Below are positions 7,870 through 16,233 of a DNA stretch of 64,000 nucleotides, in pieces (position 1 is the stretch's first letter; each line of letters opens with the position of its first letter). The position numbers were made by a program, and so were the translations under genes. The DNA is taken from NCBI RefSeq assembly GCF_014647315.1, contig NZ_BMOY01000010.1, positions 1 through 64,000 on the forward strand. The letters are read 5' to 3'. The notes beneath the pieces are model-generated. The model saw nothing but the letters and a program-made list of their open reading frames with translations, did no database searches and had not been told where the DNA came from. This stretch comes from Paenalicyclobacillus cellulosilyticus (GTDB lineage: Bacteria > Bacillota > Bacilli > Alicyclobacillales > Alicyclobacillaceae).

Positions 7870-9075
7870 TCATTCATTCCGGATGGCGTCGATGGGATGC
7901 AAGCGCGCAGCCTGGCGGGCGGGATACAGACCGCTGAGAAAGCCGACGGCGGCGGAAAACACCACGCTGCCCGCCGCAGCCCACCACGGCACCGCAGCCG
8001 GAAAATGGGTGACGGCGCGCACCCCTATCACCCCGGCCGCACCGCAGAGGACCCCCAGCCCGCCGCCGATGGTCGTCACGATGACCGACTCCAGCAAAAA
8101 CTGCTGCAGGATGTGCCGGCGCGTCGCCCCGAGCGCCATGCGGATGCCAATCTCCTGCGTCCGCTCCGCCACCGACACCAGCATGATGTTCATCACCCCG
8201 ACGCCGCCCACCACCAGAGCAATCCCGGCGATGGCACCGACGACGAGCGTCAGCACGGTCGTCACCGCACCCACCGTATGCTCCAACCCCGCGAGCAAGC
8301 CGGTGCTGTCGGCAAAACCGTCCGGATCGTGATGGGCGATGTTCAATGCCAGGACAATCCGCCGCGCCAAGTCCTGCTTGTCGACGCCAGGTTGCACCTC
8401 GACGTCCATCTCCGTGATGGACCACCACGGAAACAGGTCGCGGCAGGTGGTGCCGGGCAGATACACCGCGTTGGCGCCGAACAGGCCGGTGAGCAGGTTG
8501 GCCTGGGTGGAGGCGGTGACGCCGATGACCTCGAGCGGGTGACCGCCGAGGCGGATAACCCTGCCTGTCGCGTGCGGCGTGCCAAACAGCGTGACGGCGA
8601 GCGGCTGGCTGATGAGCGTCACCGGGCGGTGGGCCGCCACGTCGACATCGGTGTACATCCGGCCTTCGGTCACGACAAAGTGCGCGATGTCCGGCAGAAA
8701 GCTCGGGCCCGCTTCCACGGTGACGTTGACGGAATGCCGCCCGGCGGCCACATTGGCTTCTCCGTACAGGGTGTAATACACACGCGCGACGCCGCGGAAC
8801 TGACGGACCGTCGCGAAGTCGTCCGGCACAAACGCCAGCACCTGCCCGGGCTGGGGCAGCCCGGGCCGCACCAGTTCCGTCGGGATGATCTGGATGGTGC
8901 GCTGCAGGCGCTGGCTTTCAATCAGCGAAATCACGGCGGCTTGGCCGCCGACGCCCAACGCGACAATCACCATGATGGCCCCGACGCCGATGAGGATCCC
9001 GAGCATGGTCAAAAACGAGCGGAGCTTGTGGGCGGTGAGCGACGCCCACGCCGCGCGCACCATCTCCCCCATCAT
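7870..9075 (-). CDS. MacB/YknZ-like ABC transporter permease
   Basis: 401 residues. The N-terminal membrane helix (LTMLGILIGVGAIMVIVAL) is followed by a large extracellular domain of about 230 residues, then three membrane helices in the FtsX-like C-terminal domain (GAIAGIALVVGGVGVMNIML, VIVTTIGGGLGVLCGAAGV and the last around WWAAAGSVVFS). This is the MacB plan. It overlaps the ATPase gene by 4 bases (ATGA). With the ATPase and the adaptor it should form an efflux or mechanotransmission machine for a drug, peptide or lipid. In Gram-positives the YknXYZ system is the nearest known relative. Confidence 0.92.
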   Translation of the reverse strand: MMGEMVRAAWASLTAHKLRSFLTMLGILIGVGAIMVIVALGVGGQAAVISLIESQRLQRTIQIIPTELVRPGLPQPGQVLAFVPDDFATVRQFRGVARVYYTLYGEANVAAGRHSVNVTVEAGPSFLPDIAHFVVTEGRMYTDVDVAAHRPVTLISQPLAVTLFGTPHATGRVIRLGGHPLEVIGVTASTQANLLTGLFGANAVYLPGTTCRDLFPWWSITEMDVEVQPGVDKQDLARRIVLALNIAHHDPDGFADSTGLLAGLEHTVGAVTTVLTLVVGAIAGIALVVGGVGVMNIMLVSVAERTQEIGIRMALGATRRHILQQFLLESVIVTTIGGGLGVLCGAAGVIGVRAVTHFPAAVPWWAAAGSVVFSAAVGFLSGLYPARQAARLHPIDAIRNE

Positions 9076-9758
9076 CCGCCCTGCACCTGCCTCTCGTCCG
9101 ATACCACCCGTCCGTCGAGCAACCGCACCATGCGGGGCGCCATCCGGCCCACCTGCTCATCGTGCGTGATGATGACGAGCGTTACCCCTTCCCGGTTCAA
9201 TGACGCCAGCAGTTGCAACACGTCCCGCCCGGTCGCGGAGTCGAGCGCACCGGTCGGCTCATCGGCCAGGATCAGGGATGGGCGGTTGGCGAGGGCGCGG
9301 GCGATGGCCACCCGTTGCCGTTGCCCGCCGGACAATTCACTCGGCAGGTGATCCGCCCGGTCCGCCAGCCCCATCTCCTTCAACAGCGCGAGCGCGCGCG
9401 CCCGCCGCGACCGGCGATCCACCCCGGCGTACACCATCGGCAATTCGACATTGCGCAGGGCGGACAGGCGCGGCAAGAGATGAAAGTTCTGAAAGACAAA
9501 CCCAATCTCCCGATTGCGCACCGCGGCCAACTCCGCGTGGCTCATCCCGTGCACAGGGCGGCCGCGAAACACGTACTCGCCGCGGCTCGGTACATCGAGA
9601 CAGCCGAGAATGTGCATGAGCGTCGATTTCCCGCTGCCCGACGGTCCCATGATGGCGACGAACTCCCCTTGCCCAATGGTCAGATCGATGCCGCGCAGGG
9701 CATGCACCGGTCCGGCCGGGCCGTGGTACGTCTTCCATACCCCCCTCAACGCCATCAC
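9072..9758 (-). CDS. MacB/LolD-type ABC transporter ATP-binding protein
   Basis: 228 residues, a single ABC domain of the MacB/LolD/FtsE class. Walker A GPSGSGKST at 38-46, Q-loop in VFQNFHLLPRLS, signature LSGGQRQRVAIARAL, Walker B LILADEPTGALD, and switch His in VIITHDEQV. The fingerprint TGALDSATG after Walker B is typical of this class. Start and stop each overlap the neighbouring gene by 4 bases, so the three genes form one tightly coupled operon. Confidence 0.95.
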   Translation of the reverse strand: MMALRGVWKTYHGPAGPVHALRGIDLTIGQGEFVAIMGPSGSGKSTLMHILGCLDVPSRGEYVFRGRPVHGMSHAELAAVRNREIGFVFQNFHLLPRLSALRNVELPMVYAGVDRRSRRARALALLKEMGLADRADHLPSELSGGQRQRVAIARALANRPSLILADEPTGALDSATGRDVLQLLASLNREGVTLVIITHDEQVGRMAPRMVRLLDGRVVSDERQVQGG

Positions 9759-10813
9759 GTCACCCGCACCGCCTCCCCGTTCACAAGCCCCGGCGGCGGA
9801 TTGAGGACCACCGCATCACCTGCGCGCAGACCATGGACCACTTGGACCGCTGTGTCGGTGGTCAGGCCGAGCGTGACCGGCACCTCGCGCACCCGGCCAC
9901 CCTGCACCACGAACACTGCATAACCGCCTCCGGCCGATACCAGCGCCTCATACGGGACGGCCAACGCACGCGCTGCCGCCGCCGTGCGGATGTGGACGTC
10001 GACCTGATAGCCGTACGGAACCGGAAAGCGGCCGCGCGGCAGGATGGTCACCGCGACCTGGCCTGCGGACGCGTCCCCTGCCGAACCGGCATACGGCGCC
10101 ACGCTCGCCACGCGGCCCGTCCACGTGACGCCAGGAAAGCTGTCGCTCTGCAACCGCGCCAGCATGCCTGGCTTCAGGTGGACGGCGTCCACCTGGCCGA
10201 CCGCCACCACGACCTGTTTTTCGTCGCTCGCGACCTCGAGGACGGGGGCCGGGGTGCCGTCCGCCGCCATGCCGTCGTCGTCCGCGATCAGCACGCTACC
10301 GTCGATCGCGGCGCGCACCAAGGTGGCATCATAGGCGGCTTGGGCCTGTGCCAGTTGCGCGCGCGCCTGCGCCAACTGGGTGCGTGCAGACTCCAAGGTG
10401 CCGAGAAACTGCGGCTTGAGCCCCGGTGGAGCCGCGCGGTATTGTGCTTGCGCGGAGTTGAACATGGCTTGCGCGCTCTGGTACGCGACCCGGGCGCTGG
10501 CGAGGGATGCCCGCTGCGCCGCATTGTCCAGTTGCGCGAGGAGCTGGCCACGGCGGACGTGATCGCCCGCGTGAACATACCATGTCGTCACGGGGGCGGG
10601 GAGCGCGGTTGGCATGAGGATCTGCCGGCGGACAGGCCGAACCGTGCCGGAAGCGAAGACGTCGCTCACCAACCGCTGCGGCCGCACGACCTCCACCGCG
10701 ACGATCGGCGGCCGTGGGCGCAGCCAGAAGGCCACCGCGGCGCCCACGGACAAGAGGAGGAGGACAACCAATCCCCACCATCCCGCGCGCACACGCCGGA
10801 CCTGCTCTACCAT
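9755..10813 (-). CDS. MacA/YknX-like membrane-fusion adaptor protein
   Basis: 352 residues; first gene of the efflux operon, with GGGAGGATGGGAG before the ATG. One N-terminal membrane anchor (WWGLVVLLLLSVGAAVAFWL). Then the first half of a lipoyl-like domain, a helical hairpin rich in Ala and Gln (about residues 105-160, containing SARTQLAQARAQLAQAQAA), the second lipoyl half and a beta-barrel (VDAVHLKPGMLARLQ). The C-terminal membrane-proximal domain has a VVHGLRAGDAVVL motif. Adaptor for the two ABC subunits encoded downstream. In a cell without an outer membrane it would work at the cytoplasmic membrane face. Confidence 0.9.
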   Translation of the reverse strand: MVEQVRRVRAGWWGLVVLLLLSVGAAVAFWLRPRPPIVAVEVVRPQRLVSDVFASGTVRPVRRQILMPTALPAPVTTWYVHAGDHVRRGQLLAQLDNAAQRASLASARVAYQSAQAMFNSAQAQYRAAPPGLKPQFLGTLESARTQLAQARAQLAQAQAAYDATLVRAAIDGSVLIADDDGMAADGTPAPVLEVASDEKQVVVAVGQVDAVHLKPGMLARLQSDSFPGVTWTGRVASVAPYAGSAGDASAGQVAVTILPRGRFPVPYGYQVDVHIRTAAAARALAVPYEALVSAGGGYAVFVVQGGRVREVPVTLGLTTDTAVQVVHGLRAGDAVVLNPPPGLVNGEAVRVT

Positions 10814-10937
10814 CTCCCATCCTCCCTGCCGACAGACTCACGCCTGCTGCTGCAGGCCGCGGCGGCGAAGGAACGGGGTGGCCGCCGCCGCACGGCCCGT
10901 TCCCCACCCAGTGTACAACGCCGGCGCGCAGCCATAC

Positions 10938-10963
10938 AAAAGGCGGGAGCTGCACCTCCCGCC
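10938..10963 (-). terminator. Rho-independent terminator
   Basis: Minus strand GGCGGGAG, 6-base loop, CTCCCGCC, then TTTTG. It ends the transcript of the gene at 11000-11515 and separates it from the efflux operon. Confidence 0.75.
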
Positions 10964-10999
10964 GTGCGTGTTTCCAGCGCAGCGCGCGCGCATGTTGGC

Positions 11000-11515
11000 T
11001 CAGACCAGACGCCCGTACGCGCTTTGCTCCGACTGACGGCCCACCACCTGCTGTTCGCCACGAGAGGCTGGCGCCGCGTTCATGACCGATTGCAGGGCGG
11101 CCGCATTCACCTGCTGCGCGGATTGGGCTGCGGATACTGCGGCTTGCGCCGCGTTGGACGAGGCCCACTGCGCTGCGCCCTGATGGCCGGACGCCGGTAC
11201 AGCGGCGCTCACGCGCTGGACCGCCGCCGACACTTGCGCATCGGACGCCTGCGCGGTCATGCCGTAGGCCGGGGCCTGGTGCGCATAGCCTTGCCCATAC
11301 TGGGCGGGGCGCTGCCCGTACGTGTTGTACGCCGGGGTGCGGTACGCTTGTCCGTACGCCGGCGCGGCGTACGGTTGCGCCGCCTGTTGCTGCTGTGCCA
11401 TTTGCTGTGCCTGGCCGGTCACGGCGTTGAGTTTCATCTGGACCGAGTGGATCTCCTGGGAAATCTGCGCCACTTGGTTTTGCAACTGCTGCAATTGAGA
11501 AACAATCTGGTGCAT
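11000..11515 (-). CDS. Low-complexity Gln/Ala/Tyr-rich protein with N-terminal coiled coil
   Basis: 171 residues, ATG with GGAGG seven bases upstream. Residues 1-45 form heptad-like coiled coil (IVSQLQQLQNQVAQISQEIH). A QAQQMAQQQQAAQ run follows, then a Tyr/Pro/Ala/Gly-rich section (about 48-85) with repeated AYGQ/AYxxYG/APAYG units. The C-terminal half is Ala/Ser/Val/Gln-rich and helical. No signal peptide or membrane helix. Such composition is common in spore coat or exosporium proteins and other self-assembling proteins, but no family is recognised. Single-gene unit with its own terminator. Confidence 0.75.
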   Translation of the reverse strand: MHQIVSQLQQLQNQVAQISQEIHSVQMKLNAVTGQAQQMAQQQQAAQPYAAPAYGQAYRTPAYNTYGQRPAQYGQGYAHQAPAYGMTAQASDAQVSAAVQRVSAAVPASGHQGAAQWASSNAAQAAVSAAQSAQQVNAAALQSVMNAAPASRGEQQVVGRQSEQSAYGRLV

Positions 11516-11816
11516 CCTCGTTCCTCCTTCGCTTCAGCACAAGATTCGCGCGCACACCGGGCGCAAAAACGGTTTTCCCGCCGGCGCAGCGGAGCGGATG
11601 TTCCGGGCGGCGGACGATGGCCCACACCACAGCCCGCCGCCCGTCCTCCTCAAGGCTTAGCATGGATGGTTCCTTCGGAAGTATTCGCATCGTCCGCCGT
11701 GAGGAACGGCGGAGCATACCGCGCAGCAACAGGACATACATGTGGGAGTGGACACCGGCTCGGGTTCATGAGCCAGCCGAAGCACGGTCGCGCCCAGCGC
11801 GGGAAGGAGAAAGACG
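11516..11816. other. Divergent intergenic region
   Basis: 301 bases between two divergent genes of unknown function. Only the two ribosome sites at its ends are recognised; no confident promoter or hairpin. Confidence 0.4.
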
Positions 11817-12182
11817 ATGTACTCCGTATTGTACGACCGCATCTGCGGCTGGTTGTGCGTGGCGGCCGCGGTGACAGGCTGGGTGTGGGGCGGCGTGAGC
11901 CACTTCATGGCGATCACGCCGGCGGAGCGGCTGATCTACGCTGCGGCGGGAAGCCTGATGATCCTGGCGGCGCGCGGCCGGCCTCGTTATGCCGTGCTTT
12001 GTGCCCTCTGGCTGGGTATGGGGATCTTTTTGTGGGGACTCGCCGGGCTCGCCGGGTTAAACGCGAACGGTGTCTTTCGCACCACGGAGCCGCTTGAGAA
12101 CGCGCTGCGCTTCGTCGCCGGAGGTTGGGGCATGGTGGCTGCGGTCGAGGACGCGTTGGCATGGCGCCGCAAAACCGCGTGA
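11817..12182 (+). CDS. Small integral membrane protein, unknown
   Basis: 121 residues, GAAGGAG seven bases before the ATG. Four hydrophobic segments: about 8-28 (CGWLCVAAAVTGWVWGG), 38-52, 60-82 (CALWLGMGIFLWGLAGLAG) and a weaker one near 98-113. Short polar tail RRKTA. No catalytic motif or known family recognised. The CBS-domain gene follows about 100 bases later on the same strand, so co-transcription is possible. Confidence 0.7.
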   Translation: MYSVLYDRICGWLCVAAAVTGWVWGGVSHFMAITPAERLIYAAAGSLMILAARGRPRYAVLCALWLGMGIFLWGLAGLAGLNANGVFRTTEPLENALRFVAGGWGMVAAVEDALAWRRKTA

Positions 12183-12284
12183 CCGCCTGCGCGGCGGACG
12201 GCCAGGCATCGCATATCCGTGGCCGGCGGATGCATATTAAACGCGAGGTTCGTCCTCAGCACCATGATCCAAGGAGGCGGTACG

Positions 12285-12722
12285 GTGAAAGTCAAGGACC
12301 TGATGACCGCGAACGTCTCGTGCTGCCAGCCGAACGACACCATTCAACGCGCCGCGCAGTTGATGCAGTCCGTCAACTGCGGGAGCCTGCCTGTGTGTGA
12401 AAACCAGCGTGTGGTGGGGATCATCACCGATCGCGACATCGTCCTGAAGGCGGTCGCCGCCGGCAAAGACGTCCACACCAAGGTCAGTGACTGCATGTCG
12501 CGCAAAGTGATCACCTGTTCCCCCGACACCGACGCGCACGAGGCGGCCGACCTGATGGCGCAGCACCAGATCCGGCGCCTGCCGGTCGTCGACACGAGCG
12601 GCCGCTTGGTGGGCATCCTCGCCATCGGCGACCTGGCGACGGTGGACATCCACGTCAATGAAGCGGGAGACGCCTTAAGCCGCATCTCGGAGCGGACGCA
12701 GAGCCAGAGTGCGGTGCACTGA
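12285..12722 (+). CDS. Two-CBS-domain protein
   Basis: 145 residues from GTG, seven bases after AGGAGG; an upstream ATG in frame contains the ribosome site and is rejected. Two CBS units fill the protein: residues 1-60 (VKDLMTANV, GIITDRDIV) and 66-125 (VSDCMSRKVITCSPDTD, VVDTSGRLVGILAIGDLA). CBS pairs bind adenine nucleotides and act as sensors, here without a fused catalytic part. This stand-alone type is common in sporeformers and archaea. Target unknown. Confidence 0.9.
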   Translation: MKVKDLMTANVSCCQPNDTIQRAAQLMQSVNCGSLPVCENQRVVGIITDRDIVLKAVAAGKDVHTKVSDCMSRKVITCSPDTDAHEAADLMAQHQIRRLPVVDTSGRLVGILAIGDLATVDIHVNEAGDALSRISERTQSQSAVH

Positions 12723-12746
12723 CCCCCTGCCCGCCGGAACACACGC

Positions 12747-12781
12747 CCAGGCGACCCAGGCCGATGGACCGGGTCGCCTGG
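12747..12781. terminator. Hairpin between convergent CBS and holin genes
   Basis: CCAGGCGACCC and GGGTCGCCTGG form a perfect 11-bp stem with a 13-base loop midway between two gene ends. No T tract on either strand; probable bidirectional terminator. Confidence 0.5.
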
Positions 12782-12795
12782 ATGCACATGTACAC

Positions 12796-13182
12796 CTACG
12801 CACCCGTGCCAGTCCCAGACGACTTCCCTGCTTGCATCGGGGCTGCCAAGGCTTTGGCCTCCGCCACTGCCACCTCGATGGCGGCACGGACCTCGTCCGG
12901 AGTGACGGCCAAACCCAGCCGCTTGCCGATGCCGGCCAGGTATTGAAGTGCGACGCTCAACTTCTCCTGACCTGTGGCGCCAGGGAGGCTCTGCTCGGCC
13001 AACCAATACGCTTCGCGTGCCAACTCGCGCAACAGCGCCCGCTCCTTGGCTGTCGTGTGCTGGACCAACCACCGCGCAACCGCAGGCTGCAGGCGGTGTG
13101 CGAGCACCAACAGGCTGATGACGACCAGTTGCAGCAACAGCAACGCAAGGTGTTGCAACACACTCATCCACAACGCGTTCAC
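12796..13182 (-). CDS. Phage holin, LLH family (solitary)
   Basis: 128 residues from GTG at 13180-13182 (GGGGGGCGA upstream); an ATG at 13165-13167 is the alternative. One N-terminal membrane segment (HLALLLLQLVVISLLVLAH). The typical LLH tail follows: LLRELAREAYWLAEQSL, GQEKLSVALQYLAG and TPDEVRAAIEVAVAEAKAL. Holins of this class permeabilise the membrane for endolysin export. There is no endolysin or other phage gene nearby, so it is a prophage relic or a domesticated gene. Short Ser/Gly/Thr tail. Confidence 0.75.
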   Translation of the reverse strand: MNALWMSVLQHLALLLLQLVVISLLVLAHRLQPAVARWLVQHTTAKERALLRELAREAYWLAEQSLPGATGQEKLSVALQYLAGIGKRLGLAVTPDEVRAAIEVAVAEAKALAAPMQAGKSSGTGTGA

Positions 13183-13277
13183 CGTCTCGCCCCCCGTCCC
13201 GAAAGATGCACGCCCGGCCTTCCACCGGGGACATCTCGGCCATGTGGCTGCATCTGTATCCAACAGCCGCGCGCATC

Positions 13278-13313
13278 TGCGGGATAACGTATGCGGGATA
13301 TCGTATGCGGGGG
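13278..13313. repeat. 14-bp tandem repeat
   Basis: TGCGGGATAACGTA is followed by TGCGGGATATCGTA and a partial third copy, upstream of the holin gene. Too short and spacer-free to be a CRISPR. Confidence 0.7.
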
Positions 13314-13387
13314 CCGATCCGCCGCGTGCCTGCGCCAAGGCCTTCACCGCGCCATCCTCCCGTCGCCGCACGCCGCCCAGCCACATG

Positions 13388-13412
13388 AAAAAGACCCAGC
13401 CACACGGCTGGG
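13388..13412 (-). terminator. Rho-independent terminator of SASP gene
   Basis: Minus strand CCCAGCC, loop GTGT, GGCTGGG, then TCTTTTT. It lies about 40 bases after the stop of the spore-protein gene. Confidence 0.85.
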
Positions 13413-13454
13413 CCCTCAACAAACCGTATGCGATTGACGCATGAAAGTCGCGTG

Positions 13455-13676
13455 TCAAGCGTTGGCGCGCCCCGCCAACTGCTGCTCCGCCAGCGCGACC
13501 AGCTTCCGCGTGATGTTGCCACCAATGGCGCCGGTGTCCCGCGTCGCCATGGTACCCCAATACCCGTCGGCCGGCGTCGCGATGCCGAGTTCCGCCGCGA
13601 CCTCATACTTGAGTTGATCCAGCGCCTTCGCCGCACCGGTCACCACGGGGGTGTTGCGCTTCTGTCCGAGTGCCAT
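13455..13676 (-). CDS. Small acid-soluble spore protein, alpha/beta type
   Basis: 73 residues with a perfect AAGGAGGTGATTCC ribosome site. Contains the family signatures: ALDQLKYEVAAELGI, the germination-protease site near residue 28, and TRDTGAIGGNITRKLVALAEQQL near the C-terminus. These proteins coat spore DNA and protect it from UV and heat, and are degraded at germination by GPR. It is the clearest sign that the organism forms endospores. Single-gene unit with a forespore-type promoter (13701-13729) and its own terminator. Confidence 0.97.
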   Translation of the reverse strand: MALGQKRNTPVVTGAAKALDQLKYEVAAELGIATPADGYWGTMATRDTGAIGGNITRKLVALAEQQLAGRANA

Positions 13677-13700
13677 TCGGAATCACCTCCTTGTGGCCCT

Positions 13701-13729
13701 TATTGTGTCCGCCACAGGAGGTCGTACCC
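13701..13729 (-). promoter_or_regulatory. Sigma-G-like promoter of SASP gene
   Basis: Minus strand GGGTA, 17 bases, CACAATA, close to the forespore sigma-G pattern GNATR - 17/18 - CATNNTA. Position and gene type fit; activity is inferred. Confidence 0.45.
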
Positions 13730-13859
13730 TGACACATTCTGCCCCGCATGCCACCGCCGCCGACAGACGCGCCACGACCGCGGACACGTCTCCGTCACGA
13801 CAAACTCGCCACCGCCGCCGGCACGCGCCGCCGCCGGCGGTGCGTTCATCTGCCCGCGG

Positions 13860-14993
13860 TCAGCGCTGTGCCAGCGGCACGAACGTGCGCCGGGTCGGGC
13901 CGGCGTATTCCGCACGCGGCCGGATGAGACGGTTGTTGCGGTACTGCTCCAACACGTGCGCCGTCCACCCGGAGATACGGCTGCACGCGAAAATGGGCGT
14001 GTACAGGTGCGTCGGCAAGCCGAGGGAATAATACAACGACGCCGAGTAAAAATCGACGTTCGGGTTGAGACCCTTTCGGTCCTTGACCACCCGCTCGATG
14101 ACCTGGGACATCTCGAACCACTTGGTCACGCCAACCCGTTCGCCCGCTTCTTTGCTCAACTGACGCAGGTGGGTTGCCCGCGGGTCCTCCGTCCGGTAGA
14201 CGCGGTGGCCAAAGCCCATGATCTTCTTCTTCTCTGCGAGCGCCTCGTCAATCCACGCCTCCGCCCGGTCTATCTCGCCGATTTCAAGCAACATCTTCAT
14301 GACCTGTTCGTTCGCCCCGCCGTGCAGCGGGCCTTTGAGCGTCCCGATGGCCGACACGATGGCCGAGTAGATGTCGGACAGCGTCCCCGCCGTGACGCGC
14401 GCCGAGAAGGTCGACGCATTGAGTTCGTGATCAGCGTGCAGGATGAGTGCGGTGTTGAACGCCCGCTCGGTGAACGTGTCCGGTTTTTCCCCGTTCAACA
14501 AATAAAAAAAGCTGGCCGCCATGCTGAGGCTTTCATCCGGCTCCACCGGCTGCAGGCCCTTGCGAATCCGCTCATACGAGGTGACGATGGTCGGGATCTG
14601 GGCCACGAGCCGCACGGCTTTGCGCAGGTTCGCATCCATGGTGTCGTCGTTCGCATCGGGATCGAACAGGGCGGCGTACGACACCGCGGTGCGCAGGACC
14701 GCCATGGCGTTGGCGTCTTTGGGGACTTCCTTCAGGAAGGCCAGAACGCTGGGATGCAGCGACCGTTGCGTGGCGATGCTGCGGTTGAATTCAGCGAGTT
14801 GGGCGGCGTTCGGCAGGTCCCCGTACCAAAGCAGGTACACGACCTCTTCGAACGATGCCCCGCCGTTGACCAGGTCGTGGATATCGTAACCGCGGTACAA
14901 CAAGCGGCCTTCACGCCCGTCCAGGAAGCAGATTTCCGACAGGCTGGCCACGACATCTTCCAAGCCCGCGACAAACGACGTTTCTTTCGACAT
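13860..14993 (-). CDS. Citrate synthase (CitZ/methylcitrate synthase family)
   Basis: 377 residues; ATG at 14991-14993 lies seven bases after AGGAGG. Condenses oxaloacetate with acetyl-CoA (or propionyl-CoA in the methylcitrate branch). Visible catalytic elements: ALILHADHELNAST (His), GPLHGGANEQVM (His) and GFGHRVYRTEDPRA, plus the late Asp in PNVDFYSA. Length fits the short type II enzyme of Bacillus. No isocitrate or malate dehydrogenase gene follows, and no prp genes are near, so ordinary citrate synthase is favoured but not proven. Own promoter at 15054-15083. Confidence 0.93.
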   Translation of the reverse strand: MSKETSFVAGLEDVVASLSEICFLDGREGRLLYRGYDIHDLVNGGASFEEVVYLLWYGDLPNAAQLAEFNRSIATQRSLHPSVLAFLKEVPKDANAMAVLRTAVSYAALFDPDANDDTMDANLRKAVRLVAQIPTIVTSYERIRKGLQPVEPDESLSMAASFFYLLNGEKPDTFTERAFNTALILHADHELNASTFSARVTAGTLSDIYSAIVSAIGTLKGPLHGGANEQVMKMLLEIGEIDRAEAWIDEALAEKKKIMGFGHRVYRTEDPRATHLRQLSKEAGERVGVTKWFEMSQVIERVVKDRKGLNPNVDFYSASLYYSLGLPTHLYTPIFACSRISGWTAHVLEQYRNNRLIRPRAEYAGPTRRTFVPLAQR

Positions 14994-15053
14994 CGACAAA
15001 CCTCCTCGCTGTGGAGCTAGCCGTCCCGACCGCCGCTCGGAAAGACATGGTTT

Positions 15054-15083
15054 ATTATACTACAACGGGACCGGCCTTACCAA
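15054..15083 (-). promoter_or_regulatory. Promoter of citrate synthase gene
   Basis: Minus strand TTGGTA, 18 bases, TATAAT, about 60 bases before the start codon. Confidence 0.6.
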
Positions 15084-15087
15084 AGCG

Positions 15088-15109
15088 CCCCGCCGGGCTG
15101 CCGGCGGGG
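15088..15109 (-). terminator. GC-rich hairpin after comA-like gene
   Basis: CCCGCCGG and CCGGCGGG (9 bp if extended) with loop GCTG. It sits between the end of the sulfolactate synthase gene and the citrate synthase promoter. No U tract. Confidence 0.45.
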
Positions 15110-15170
15110 GCGGAGGCAGGACAGGGACGTGGATGACGGAGCGTGCAGGTGAAGATGCGTGCGGCAGGTG

Positions 15171-16142
15171 TCATGAACTGGATCGGCGGGGCGGCCGCCG
15201 TTCGCCGGGACGGTGCGAACCGCCGTCCGTCCAGAGGGTCAATCCGCCCGCCGCTCCCCAACCGGACGCGCCACCGACTCCGAGATCGCCAGACTTGCCC
15301 AATCCGTGCTCCCGTCCGCCCGCCGGCGGCGCGGGCGGCGCCTCCGGCAGGCCCAAGGCGACGCGCAGGGTGTCGCTCTGCAGCCCGCGCCGCAAAGACT
15401 CCAGCGCCACCACATCGCGCGGCCGCACGTTACCCAGGTTCACCCGGTTGCCGAACGTCCGGATGTAATACACTTGTTGCGCAAACCGCGGCGCCTCCCA
15501 GATGAGCCGCGTGGCGAGCGGTCCAAGGACTTCTGCGAGCGCCTGCACCTCTTGTTCCCGAACGTTGCCCTCGCGGTCGTAGATCTCCGTGTTTTGACCG
15601 CACGCGCGGCCCTCGATGAGGACGTAATCCGCGCCGCTGTTCAGATCCGCCTGCACCATCCGTGCCTGTTCCTGCACCCCGAGGTGATGGCCAGGCGCCT
15701 TTTTCCCCACCTCCGTGAGCACCGTGAAACCCATCTGGTGCGCCGTCCGGATCACCTCGCGCCGCAGCCGCGGCGGCACATCGATGGTCCCGTCGGACAC
15801 TTCGACCGCCCGCACGCCGCCTGCCCACAACCGCTCCAGGTAGGCCTGCCATACCCCTTGCGCGATCGCGATTTCCAGCGACGTCCCGCCGGGATAAGCG
15901 AAGACGCCGTACTCCTGGCAGATGGTGATCTTGTCCATGACCCGCTCCGGCGGGTACACGGACGCGCTGGCGAACGCAAACTTCCAGAAATCGATGTGTT
16001 CAGCCGCCATCTGGAGCAGGTCGCGCATCCAAGTCAACGGGATGCCGGTGTCGATGACCATGGTCAGACCGGCAATCCGCGGCTTGCCGACACGGCCCGG
16101 CAAAGGATTGGACAACACTTGCGACCAATACGGATGTTCCAT
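15171..16142 (-). CDS. Phosphosulfolactate synthase (ComA/YitD family)
   Basis: 323 residues. ComA adds sulfite to phosphoenolpyruvate to give phosphosulfolactate. In methanogens this leads to coenzyme M; in Bacillus spores sulfolactate accumulates. Family motifs are visible in the first 260 residues: TMVIDTGIP, DFWKFAFASA, YPGGTSLEIA, VEVSDGTI, TEVGKK and IEGRACG. The last 60 residues are an unusual Pro/Gly/Arg/Ser-rich tail that looks disordered and is not part of the family. The FolC-like gene lies 91 bases upstream on the same strand. No ComB phosphatase or ComC dehydrogenase in the window. Confidence 0.88.
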   Translation of the reverse strand: MEHPYWSQVLSNPLPGRVGKPRIAGLTMVIDTGIPLTWMRDLLQMAAEHIDFWKFAFASASVYPPERVMDKITICQEYGVFAYPGGTSLEIAIAQGVWQAYLERLWAGGVRAVEVSDGTIDVPPRLRREVIRTAHQMGFTVLTEVGKKAPGHHLGVQEQARMVQADLNSGADYVLIEGRACGQNTEIYDREGNVREQEVQALAEVLGPLATRLIWEAPRFAQQVYYIRTFGNRVNLGNVRPRDVVALESLRRGLQSDTLRVALGLPEAPPAPPAGGREHGLGKSGDLGVGGASGWGAAGGLTLWTDGGSHRPGERRPPRRSSS

Positions 16143-16233
16143 GCTGCGCCCTTCCTTCCGTCACCTGTTAGGATCGTTCGTTACAGGATATGGGCGCCTG
16201 CCATGGACCGTGTCATCCGTGCATAGAACGCGC

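Noticed and set aside
13278-13313. Short direct repeats considered as CRISPR
   Set aside because: Units of 14 bp abut with no spacers and there are only about 2.5 copies.
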